From Candidatus Segatella albertsiae (lineage in GTDB: Bacteria > Bacteroidota > Bacteroidia > Bacteroidales > Bacteroidaceae), in the NCBI GenBank assembly GCA_002451555.1, contig DKCU01000101.1, forward strand, positions 1 through 44,413: a DNA stretch of 44,413 nucleotides, read 5' to 3'. The position numbers and the translations under genes were made by a program. The first letter of the stretch is position 1. Each line of letters starts with the position of its first letter. The notes beneath the pieces are model-generated. The model searched no databases and was not told the origin of the DNA. It was given only the letters and a program-made list of their open reading frames with translations. Below are positions 34,701-42,106 of this stretch, in pieces.

Positions 34701-36686
34701 ATGGAAAATAACGAAAAAGAAAACTTGCAGCTCCCCGAAAATGCCTTCCGTGAGTTGAAGGACGGTGAAGAGTACAAGCCTCTGATGTCGCCTGACAAAG
34801 TTTACCCCGAGGTAAACGGTTGGTCAGTGACCTGGGGTATCGTGATGGCAATCATCTTCTCTGCCGCCGCAGCTTATTTAGGTCTGAAGGTGGGACAGGT
34901 GTTTGAGGCAGCCATTCCTATCGCTATCATCGCCGTGGGTGTAAGTACAGCCACCAAACGCAACAAGGCGCTCGGCGAGAATGTCATTATCCAGAGTATC
35001 GGTGCTTGTTCTGGTGCCGTAGTAGCTGGTGCGATCTTTACCTTGCCAGCCATCTACATTTTGCAAGCGAAGTATCCAGAGATGGGAACTTCCTTCCTCA
35101 AAATATTCATGGCATCGGCATTGGGCGGTGTGTTGGGCATCTTATTCTTGATACCTTTCCGCAAGTATTTCGTAAAAGACATGCACGGCAAATATCCTTT
35201 CCCTGAGGCTACGGCGACCACCCAGGTCTTGGTTTCGGGGGCCAAAGGCGGCGACCAAGCCAAGCCTTTGCTCATCGCTGGCCTGGTTGGTGGTCTATAC
35301 GACTTCATCGTGGCAAGTCTTGGATGGTGGAATGAGAATTTCACAAGCCGTGTCGTTAGTCTCGGTTGCGACCTTGCCGACAAGGCTAAACTTGTTTTCA
35401 AGGTGAACACGGGTGCGGCTGTATTAGGCTTGGGTTATATCATCGGCTTGAAATATGCCTTCATTACCTGCTTGGGTTCACTCGTGGTATGGTGGTTGAT
35501 AGTACCTGGCATGAGCGTCATCTTCCATGACAGCGTACTCAACGCATGGGATCCCAGCATCACAGCTACGGTAGGGGCAATGAGCCCTGAGGAAATCTTC
35601 AAGGCTTATGCTCGTAGTATCGGCATCGGAGGTATCGCCATGGCGGGTATCATCGGCATCATCAAGAGTTGGGGTATCATCAAGAGTGCCGTTGGACTTG
35701 CCGCCAAGGAACTAAAAGGCAAGAGCGATGCCGACGAGAACGTGAAGCGTACACAGCGCGACATCTCCTTCAAGATTATCGCCATCGGATCGCTTGTCAC
35801 CATCCTTATCACCTTCCTTTTCTTCTGGTTTGGCGTAATGGATGGCAATCTCTTGTTTGCCGTCATTGCCATCTTACTGGTGGCTGCCATTGCCTTTCTC
35901 TTTACCACTGTGGCTGCAAATGCCATCGCCATCGTGGGTAGCAACCCTGTATCAGGAATGACCTTGATGACACTCATCTTTGCATCTGTCGTGATGGTGG
36001 CTGTAGGTCTGAAAGGTCCTGGCGGAATGTTGGCAGCACTGATTATGGGCGGTGTCGTCTGCACAGCCTTGTCTGTAGCAGGTTCCTTTATCACCGATCT
36101 TAAGATTGGATATTGGTTAGGCACTACCCCAAAGAAGCAGGAGGGATGGAAATTCCTTGGTACACTTGTCAGCGCAGCTACTGTGGGTGGTGTGATGATG
36201 CTTCTGAACGAGACCTATGGCTTTGCCTCTGGTTCACTCGCCGCTCCACAAGCCAATGCGATGGCTGCCGTCATCGACCCATTGATGAATGGTGTGGGCG
36301 CCCCTTGGGTACTCTATGCCATTGGTGCCGTGATAGCCATCGTGCTTACCTATTTCAAGATTCCTGCCTTGGCTTTCGCCTTGGGTATGTTCATCCCATT
36401 GGAACTGAACGTACCATTGCTTGTCGGCGGTGCCATCAACTGGTATGTTACCTCTCGTAGCAAAGACACCAAGGTAAACAGCGAACGTGGCGAAAAGGGT
36501 ACGTTGATTGCCAGTGGCTTTATTGCTGGCGGAGCCTTGATGGGCGTAGTCAGCGCCCTGCTCAAGTTTGGTGGCATTGAAGCCAGCATCGCCGACAGTT
36601 GGTGGACGAATCCAATGTCTGAAGTCTGCTCACTCATCGCCTACATTTGCTTGATAGTATTCTTCGTCAGAGCGACTAAAAAATAA
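34701..36686 (+). CDS. OPT-family oligopeptide transporter
   Basis: The 661-residue inner-membrane protein has about 14-16 hydrophobic helices in the duplicated OPT arrangement. Family features include GWSVTWGIVMAIIFSAAAAYLGLKVGQVFEAAIP near 36-69 (the first helix with its GLKVGQ turn), the IPFRKYFVKDMHGKYPFPEATATTQVL loop near 152-178, NPVSGMTLMTLIFASVVM near 415-432 and IPLELNVPLLVGGAINWY near 564-581. OPT proteins import peptides or metal-chelate compounds with protons. The short gap to the terminator upstream has no promoter match, so expression may depend on readthrough from the epimerase promoter. Confidence 0.9.
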   Translation: MENNEKENLQLPENAFRELKDGEEYKPLMSPDKVYPEVNGWSVTWGIVMAIIFSAAAAYLGLKVGQVFEAAIPIAIIAVGVSTATKRNKALGENVIIQSIGACSGAVVAGAIFTLPAIYILQAKYPEMGTSFLKIFMASALGGVLGILFLIPFRKYFVKDMHGKYPFPEATATTQVLVSGAKGGDQAKPLLIAGLVGGLYDFIVASLGWWNENFTSRVVSLGCDLADKAKLVFKVNTGAAVLGLGYIIGLKYAFITCLGSLVVWWLIVPGMSVIFHDSVLNAWDPSITATVGAMSPEEIFKAYARSIGIGGIAMAGIIGIIKSWGIIKSAVGLAAKELKGKSDADENVKRTQRDISFKIIAIGSLVTILITFLFFWFGVMDGNLLFAVIAILLVAAIAFLFTTVAANAIAIVGSNPVSGMTLMTLIFASVVMVAVGLKGPGGMLAALIMGGVVCTALSVAGSFITDLKIGYWLGTTPKKQEGWKFLGTLVSAATVGGVMMLLNETYGFASGSLAAPQANAMAAVIDPLMNGVGAPWVLYAIGAVIAIVLTYFKIPALAFALGMFIPLELNVPLLVGGAINWYVTSRSKDTKVNSERGEKGTLIASGFIAGGALMGVVSALLKFGGIEASIADSWWTNPMSEVCSLIAYICLIVFFVRATKK

Positions 36687-36788
36687 CGTTACCCGAACGA
36701 CTAGAAATAAAAGAACTTGCAAAAACTTGCAGTTTTGGGGATAAAAGACAAGTTTATCATACAAAAAGAAAAAGTTTTTGCCAAAATA

Positions 36789-36820
36789 TTTGGAGATTTC
36801 AAGAATTCGCTATATCTTTG
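36789..36820 (+). promoter_or_regulatory. Promoter of the tmRNA gene
   Basis: TTTG (36789-36792), 20 bp, TATCTTTG (36813-36820): full consensus. The inverted repeat CATCCCAATCC (36821-36831) and GGATTGGGATG (36850-36860), 11 bp perfect, starts on the next base and is followed by TTTTGG. Confidence 0.75.
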
Positions 36821-36891
36821 CATCCCAATCCGATAGAAAACGTTCTTTTGGATTGGGATGTTTTGGTATCACCATCGAAACAAAAAGATTC

Positions 36892-37286
36892 GGGGTTGAC
36901 TGGATTTGACGGCGAGATGAGATGGTACGTAAGCACGCGGAGGCTCGTTGGCTACCTCCTAAATCTTAGTGAACAAAAAATTAATTGGCGAAAGAAATTA
37001 CGCTCTCGCTGCCTAGTCGAAGTATAGTAAACTGGCATTATTCCGTCACTAGGTGATGGAACGAGACATCGCTCAACGGATGTTGTTCCGAATCTTGTTG
37101 GTCAAGCGGTGCAGGTAAATCGGAAATAGTCAGTGTAAGCCTCGATGCTCTGATGAAACTTTAGAGGATAAGGGTATGGTTGGTGGTCCAGGTCTTGCCA
37201 TACCTCGAAAACCGAAGGCTGGAATAAGCGTGTAGAAAGCGTATGGTTTCCTTGTGCGGACGAGGGTTCGATTCCCTCCAGCTCCA
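36892..37286 (+). ncRNA. ssrA: Transfer-messenger RNA
   Basis: The RNA rescues stalled ribosomes and tags the nascent chain for proteolysis. The 5' end GGGGTTGACTGGATTTGACG and the 3' T-arm GGTTCGATTCC with the end CCAGCTCC-A form the alanyl acceptor: seven pairs between 36892-36898 and 37279-37285, two of them G-U or U-G. The discriminator A is at 37286; the next bases are CCC, so CCA is not encoded. The tag frame, 36987-37016, reads GERNYALAA and ends in TAG. The ALAA end is the usual protease signal. Total length 395 nt is normal. Confidence 0.97.
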
Positions 37287-37300
37287 CCCAGAAATTTTAA

Positions 37301-37340
37301 AAAAGGTCGCAGCTCTTTTCGAGTTGCGACCTTTTCTTGT
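37301..37340 (+). terminator. Bidirectional terminator between ssrA and amt
   Basis: AAAAGGTCGCAGCTC (37301-37315) pairs with GAGTTGCGACCTTTT (37321-37335) around TTTTC, with one G-U pair, and a T-rich tail. The minus strand also has a T run after the stem, so it serves the convergent amt transcript. Confidence 0.9.
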
Positions 37341-37392
37341 TTTATTGACTTTCCACAAAAGCTTCATGCAAGAAGCTCATATCTAAAAAAAC

Positions 37393-38661
37393 TTAGTTAC
37401 TATATGCACTCTCGCCATGCTCATAGATATCGAGACCTTCCTCCTCTACTCGCTTATCTACTCGAATACCTACCATCTTATCCACCACCTTATATAATAT
37501 AAAGGTGACAATGGCACTAAAGATGATGCTCACCACGGTGGCTACGACCTGAATCCACAACTGATGCCAGTCGCCATACAAGGCTCCCTCTACACCATCT
37601 GCACCGGTAACATACTTGGTAGCAAAGACACCCGTAAGAATAGAACCTAAGATACCACCCATGCCATGCACGCCGAAGGCATCGAGGGCATCGTCGTAAC
37701 GGAACTTCGACTTCACGACCGCTACCATGAAGAAGCAGACACAAGTGCTGATGATTCCGATGCAGAAAGCACCGAAAATATCGGTACTACCTGCCGCAGG
37801 GGTGATAGCAACCAGTCCGGCAACAGCACCCGTACAAGCACCTACGGTAGTTGGCTTCTTGTTGACCACCCAGTCGATAATCATCCAGGTAGTAGCTGCA
37901 GCGGCCGTTGCAATATGAGTCACAAGAAAGGCATTGGCAGCCAAGCCATCGGCAGCCAAGCCGCTACCAGCATTGAATCCGAACCATCCTAACCAGAGGA
38001 ACGACATTCCCATGAACACGAAGGTGATGTTATGAGGTGTGATAGGATGACCGGCACGGTAATCATCGCGCTTGCCCACCATCAAAGCCATCACCAAGGC
38101 TGCGACACCGGCATTGATATGTACTACGGTACCACCGGCGAAGTCGATGGCTCCCATCTCCTGAAGGAATCCGCCACCCCATACCCAATGCGCCATTGGC
38201 AAGTAGGCGATAATCACCCAAAGAACGGTGAAGAGCACATAACCGCTAAACTTGACACGCTCGGCGAAAGCACCGAGTATCAAGGCTGGAGTAATGAGGG
38301 CGAACATACACTGGAACATCACGAAGGTAAGTTCAGGAATGCCCGTCGGCATCACGGCATCCAGTCCGATGCCATGGAGGAAACATTTGTCGAAACCTCC
38401 CATCACACATGCCAACGGATTGCCCTCGTCGGCAAACTGAGTGGAGAAAGCCCAAGAGTAACCGAATGCCACCCAAATGATGCTGACCACTGCCACAATG
38501 AACATCGTCTGCATCAAGATGCTCAATATGTTTTTCTGGCGAACCAAACCGCCATAGAATAATGCGATACCTGGGATTGACATCAAGAGCACCAAGATGG
38601 TTGCCATGATCATCCACGCCGTGTTACCCGTGTCGAGTGTTGTCAAAAATAAACTGCTCAT
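37393..38661 (-). CDS. amt: Ammonium transporter Amt
   Basis: The 422-residue protein is a trimeric ammonium channel with 11 membrane helices. Conserved strings include PGIALFYGGLVRQKN near 30-44, GDIDFAGG-like AIDFAGGTVVHINAGVAALVMAL near 170-194 (His pair region), FMGMSFLWLGWFGFNAGSGLAADGL near 213-237, and HGMGGILGSILTGVFATKY near 331-349. The C-terminal tail RVDKRVEEEGLDIYEHGESAY is the part that meets PII. It lies 66 bp downstream of the PII gene on the same strand, the usual glnK-amt pairing, so transport is probably blocked by PII when nitrogen is plentiful. Confidence 0.95.
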   Translation of the reverse strand: MSSLFLTTLDTGNTAWMIMATILVLLMSIPGIALFYGGLVRQKNILSILMQTMFIVAVVSIIWVAFGYSWAFSTQFADEGNPLACVMGGFDKCFLHGIGLDAVMPTGIPELTFVMFQCMFALITPALILGAFAERVKFSGYVLFTVLWVIIAYLPMAHWVWGGGFLQEMGAIDFAGGTVVHINAGVAALVMALMVGKRDDYRAGHPITPHNITFVFMGMSFLWLGWFGFNAGSGLAADGLAANAFLVTHIATAAAATTWMIIDWVVNKKPTTVGACTGAVAGLVAITPAAGSTDIFGAFCIGIISTCVCFFMVAVVKSKFRYDDALDAFGVHGMGGILGSILTGVFATKYVTGADGVEGALYGDWHQLWIQVVATVVSIIFSAIVTFILYKVVDKMVGIRVDKRVEEEGLDIYEHGESAYSN

Positions 38662-38727
38662 AAATATCTTATTATTAAATTAGAATACAATACTTATCGT
38701 TAATTTAGAATACCTATTATGTATGCA

Positions 38728-39084
38728 CTACTTTTCTTGCTCTGCATTATAGAGTGCGATGTCGCCTCGCTCACCCGTTCGGATGCGGATGGTGTCAAGC
38801 ACAGGGATAACGAAGATTCTGCCATCTCCTATCTCGCCCGTCTGGGCTGCACCCTGAATAGCGGCGATGGTTGGCTCCACGTTCTTGTCGCGTACCACGA
38901 TGTTGAGCAACACACGCTCAATGCTACTGGTATCGTACATCACACCACGATAGATGCGAGCTTGACGCATCTTTCCCTCGCCCCTTACATTATAATAAGA
39001 GAACCACTCGATGTCGGCTGCCAAAAGCGCCTTCTTGACTTCCTCAAACTTTGACTTACGGATAATTGCCTCAATCTTCTTCAT
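38728..39084 (-). CDS. PII nitrogen regulatory protein (GlnK-like)
   Basis: The 118-residue protein senses ATP/ADP and 2-oxoglutarate and controls the ammonium channel encoded next to it. It starts MKKIEAIIRKSKFEEVKKAL. The T-loop carries the Tyr of the modification site (IYRGVMYD), although the following residues TSSIERVL differ from the DFLPK of enteric PII; this is the common Bacteroidota form. The B-loop GEIGDGRIFVIPV and the C-terminal RIRTGERGDIAL are standard. The promoter is about 150 bp upstream, leaving a long A/T-rich leader with two copies of a TTGATTGTC...AAAACAAAC pattern (near 39119-39142 and 39184-39204). Confidence 0.95.
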   Translation of the reverse strand: MKKIEAIIRKSKFEEVKKALLAADIEWFSYYNVRGEGKMRQARIYRGVMYDTSSIERVLLNIVVRDKNVEPTIAAIQGAAQTGEIGDGRIFVIPVLDTIRIRTGERGDIALYNAEQEK

Positions 39085-39236
39085 AATCCTTTAATAATTA
39101 ATAATGTGTTAATACTTTTATTGATTGTCTCTATGCCAAAAACAAACTTTCAGCCATATTGTCCTTTCTAAAATAAACTTTCATTGATTGTCATTCAAAA
39201 CAAACATATATTTTACATTATGCTCATTTTCGGCTG

Positions 39237-39268
39237 CAAAATTAATACATTTTGTTAGCATTTTCAAG
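39237..39268 (-). promoter_or_regulatory. Predicted promoter of the PII-amt operon
   Basis: On the minus strand TAATTTTG (39244-39237) matches the -7 consensus; CTTG (39268-39265) is at the -33 position with a 20-bp spacer. Confidence 0.55.
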
Positions 39269-39336
39269 AATTTATAAACATTTAGTTTCTTCTTTTTTAT
39301 TAATATTTTAAATTTATCATCCTATATATCTCTAAT

Positions 39337-39376
39337 CTTACAATTTGTAAGCTATAACACCTTTTTGTATTACAAA
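39337..39376. promoter_or_regulatory. Two related short palindromes between PII-amt and dapF
   Basis: CTTACAA-T-TTGTAAG (39337-39351) and TTTGTA-T-TACAAA (39364-39376) share the TACAA/TTGTA half-site and have centres 26 bp apart. They lie between the divergent promoters and could bind one regulator. The rest of the 519-bp gap (39085-39603) is A/T-rich and has no gene that I can support. Confidence 0.3.
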
Positions 39377-39421
39377 TTGAAAGAATAAGAAATTCACCTA
39401 TCATTTAATGCACCATTTTCC

Positions 39422-39452
39422 TTTGCTATATCAACAAATAGTCGTACCTTTG
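39422..39452 (+). promoter_or_regulatory. Promoter of the dapF-dapL operon
   Basis: TTTG at 39422-39425, 19 bp, TACCTTTG at 39445-39452. The 150-nt leader contains ATAGTC...GACTAT (near 39469-39497) and no clear gene. Confidence 0.7.
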
Positions 39453-39603
39453 CAACCGAAATCAAACAAATAGTCATCGAAACATTCGAAAGACTATCAA
39501 AACGTCAAAGCATCAAAAGGCATAAAAAACAAGAAAGCCGTAAGATGCAAGACAAGAAAGAATGAATGAAGAGTATTATCAAACTTAACAACACATTGAA
39601 GAT

Positions 39604-40497
39604 ATGAAAGAAACAGTTCATTTCACCAAGATGCACGGGGCTGGTAATGACTACATCTATGTAGATACCCAGATATACGACATCCCCGATCCAGAGAAAG
39701 CCGCCATCGCATGGAGTGCTTACCACACAGGCATCGGCAGCGACGGACTGGTTCTCATCGGCAAGCCACACGATGGCAGAAGAGCAGACTATTCGATGCG
39801 CATCTTCAACGCCGATGGCTCAGAAGCGATGATGTGCGGCAACGCAAGCCGATGCATCGGAAAATATTTATATGAAAAGGGATTGACCCGAAAGGACACC
39901 ATCCGACTGGAGACTTTATCGGGTATCAAGATATTGAAATTGCATATTCAGGACGACAAAAAGAAAGTAGAATCGGTAACGGTCGATATGCTCAAGCCTA
40001 GACTCGAAAACAAGGAGCAATTCATTGCTCCAACAACCGATTCAAATCCCCATCCTGAATCAGAAGAAACGCCACAGGCTGCGATACTGGAAGCCGACGG
40101 CAGAAAGTTTGAAGGCACTTACGTTTGCATGGGCAACCCCCACTTCGTGACCTTTGTGGATGACATCGACACCATCGACATCGCCCACTATGGCAAGATT
40201 CTGGAGCACGACAAGGCGTTTCCTCAGCGTTGCAACATCGAGTTCGCACAAGTTACAGACATTGACATAATTAGAACACGAGTTTGGGAAAGGGGAAGCG
40301 GTATTACAATGGCTTGCGGAACAGGAGCCTGTGCCACAGCCGTAGCCGCAGCCCTGACCAAGCGAGCTTCTCGCAAGAGCAGCATCGTGATGGATGGTGG
40401 AACGCTCCACATCGAATACCGAGAGGATGACGGACATGTCTATATGACGGGACCTGCGGCATTCGCATTCGAAGGAGAAATCGAATTACCAGAATAA
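39604..40497 (+). CDS. dapF: Diaminopimelate epimerase
   Basis: DapF interconverts LL- and meso-diaminopimelate for lysine and peptidoglycan. The 297-residue protein has the two catalytic cysteines in their family motifs: Cys78 in MMCGNASRCIG and Cys238 in MACGTGACATA. The start KMHGAGNDYIYVD and the NPHFVTFVDDID stretch (about 178-189) are typical. A short insertion (TTDSNPHPESEETPQ, about 144-158) in the middle looks like a surface loop. It heads an operon with dapL, 40 bp downstream, fitting the DapL pathway in which LL-diaminopimelate is the substrate made by the next enzyme. Confidence 0.96.
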   Translation: MKETVHFTKMHGAGNDYIYVDTQIYDIPDPEKAAIAWSAYHTGIGSDGLVLIGKPHDGRRADYSMRIFNADGSEAMMCGNASRCIGKYLYEKGLTRKDTIRLETLSGIKILKLHIQDDKKKVESVTVDMLKPRLENKEQFIAPTTDSNPHPESEETPQAAILEADGRKFEGTYVCMGNPHFVTFVDDIDTIDIAHYGKILEHDKAFPQRCNIEFAQVTDIDIIRTRVWERGSGITMACGTGACATAVAAALTKRASRKSSIVMDGGTLHIEYREDDGHVYMTGPAAFAFEGEIELPE

Positions 40498-40537
40498 GAG
40501 CAAACTTAAATATACATAATAAAAGGAGAACAATAAT

Positions 40538-41770
40538 ATGGCATTAGTTAATGAACATTTCCTGAAGTTGGCTAACAATTACCTGTTTGCCGACATCGCA
40601 AAGAAGGTGAACGCCTACAAGATTGCCCACCCTAAGCAGCGAGTTATCAGCTTGGGTATCGGCGACGTTACACAACCTCTCTGCCCTGCCGTCATCAAGG
40701 CAATGCACAAGGCAGTGGATGAGATGTCGGTACAGGCATCGTTCCGTGGCTACGGTCCTGAGCGAGGCTACGACTTCCTCCGTGAGGCCATCATCAAGAA
40801 CGACTTCCTGCCTCGTGGCATCCACCTCGATCCTAACGAGGTATTCGTGAACGACGGAGCGAAGAGCGACACAGGAAATATCCAGGAGATTTTGAGATGG
40901 GACAACAACATCGGTGTCACCGACCCGATTTATCCAGTATATATCGACTCTAACGTGATGATAGGCAGAGCGGGAGTCTTCGAGAATGGCAAGTGGAGCA
41001 ACGTGACTTACATGCCATGCGATGAGGGCAACAGCTTCACTCCTCAGATTCCAGACCATCGTGTGGATATGATTTACCTCTGTTACCCTAACAACCCAAC
41101 GGGTACGGTCATCACCAAGGAGGAGCTTCGCAAGTGGGTGAACTACGCTATCAAGAACGAGAGCATCATCCTCTACGACGCTGCCTACGAGGCATACATC
41201 CAGGATCCAGAGATTCCACATTCCATCTACGAGATTCGTGGAGCGAGAAAGGTGGCAATCGAGTTCCACAGCTATTCCAAGACCGCAGGCTTCACCGGTG
41301 TACGATGTGGTTACACCATCGTACCAAAGGATTTGAAGGCAAAGACTTTAAGCGGTGAGGAAGTGGCACTGAACCCAATCTGGGACCGCCGCCAGTGTAC
41401 CAAGTTTAATGGTACCAGCTACATCAGCCAGCGTGCCGCCGAGGCGATTTACACCCCAGAAGGCAAGGAGCAAGTGAAGGCAACCATCGCTTACTATATG
41501 GAGAACGCCCGCGTGATGAGAGAGAAACTTCAAGAACTCGGCTTGCGAGTATATGGTGGCGAGAATGCACCATACCTCTGGGTAAAGACTCCAAACAATA
41601 CGCCTAGCTGGAAATTCTTCGAGGAGATGCTCTACGGAGCCAGCGTAGTCTGCACCCCAGGTGTAGGTTTCGGTCCATCGGGCGAAGGCTACATCCGACT
41701 GACCGCCTTCGGCGAGCATGAGGACTGCATCGAGGCGATGGATAGAATCGCCAAATGGCTAGGAAAATAA
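40538..41770 (+). CDS. dapL: LL-diaminopimelate aminotransferase
   Basis: DapL converts tetrahydrodipicolinate and glutamate to LL-diaminopimelate in one step, bypassing the succinyl or acetyl routes. The 410-residue length is normal. It is a fold-type I PLP enzyme: GIGDVTQPLCPAVIKAMHKAV (about 40-60), the GYGPERGYDFLREAI region, YPNNPTGTVIT near 183-193, the pyridine-binding Asp214 in DAAYEAYI, and the PLP Lys248 in SYSKTAGFTGVRCGYT. It follows dapF and precedes glutamine synthetase III after a hairpin-rich gap, linking lysine/cell-wall synthesis with glutamate supply. Confidence 0.96.
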   Translation: MALVNEHFLKLANNYLFADIAKKVNAYKIAHPKQRVISLGIGDVTQPLCPAVIKAMHKAVDEMSVQASFRGYGPERGYDFLREAIIKNDFLPRGIHLDPNEVFVNDGAKSDTGNIQEILRWDNNIGVTDPIYPVYIDSNVMIGRAGVFENGKWSNVTYMPCDEGNSFTPQIPDHRVDMIYLCYPNNPTGTVITKEELRKWVNYAIKNESIILYDAAYEAYIQDPEIPHSIYEIRGARKVAIEFHSYSKTAGFTGVRCGYTIVPKDLKAKTLSGEEVALNPIWDRRQCTKFNGTSYISQRAAEAIYTPEGKEQVKATIAYYMENARVMREKLQELGLRVYGGENAPYLWVKTPNNTPSWKFFEEMLYGASVVCTPGVGFGPSGEGYIRLTAFGEHEDCIEAMDRIAKWLGK

Positions 41771-41775
41771 TCTCT

Positions 41776-41802
41776 CGCAGATTTCGCAGATAACGCAGAT
41801 TT
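41776..41802. repeat. Three tandem 9-bp CGCAGATTT-type repeats
   Basis: CGCAGATTT, CGCAGATAA, CGCAGATTT lie immediately after the dapL stop codon. Confidence 0.8.
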
Positions 41803-41845
41803 TTATTCCGCAGAGCAAATAAGACTTAAGCAAGGTATAAGCAAA

Positions 41846-42054
41846 GCGGTTTACACCGCATAAAAAACCGCCGATTAGGCGTAAAACAATCGCAACTCTG
41901 TTGCGTAAGAAACCATCGCAAGCCCCGTAGGGGCAAAGGCTCCGCTTGCGATACCAAAACTCTGGCGAAGCTATAGCGTAGCCAGCTACATCCCCGCTCT
42001 CCTGAGGAGAGAGGGGCTTGGGGAAAGAGGTGGAGCCCTCCTTATGAAGGAGGG
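41846..42054. repeat. Cluster of at least five hairpins in the dapL-glnN gap
   Basis: Successive stems are GCGGT/ACCGC (41846-41859), CGCAAC/GTTGCG (41891-41905), TCGCAAGC/GCTTGCGA (41916-41951) enclosing GCCCC/GGGGC (41922-41934), a CCCC..CTCTCC/GGAGAG..GGGG stem (41992-42016) and CCCTCCTT/AAGGAGGG (42036-42054). Base composition is richer in G+C than in other gaps. I see no gene and no TAnnTTTG promoter here. It looks like a mosaic of dispersed intergenic repeats, and may also end the dap transcript or shape the glnN leader. Confidence 0.7.
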
Positions 42055-42106
42055 ACGGGGTGGTTGGAAAAAAATTGATTAAAATAACATTTTAAAATAT
42101 TAAGGT

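Noticed and set aside
40544..41269. 241-codon frame antisense to dapL
   Set aside because: It is the mirror of dapL codon bias; the product has no recognisable domain.
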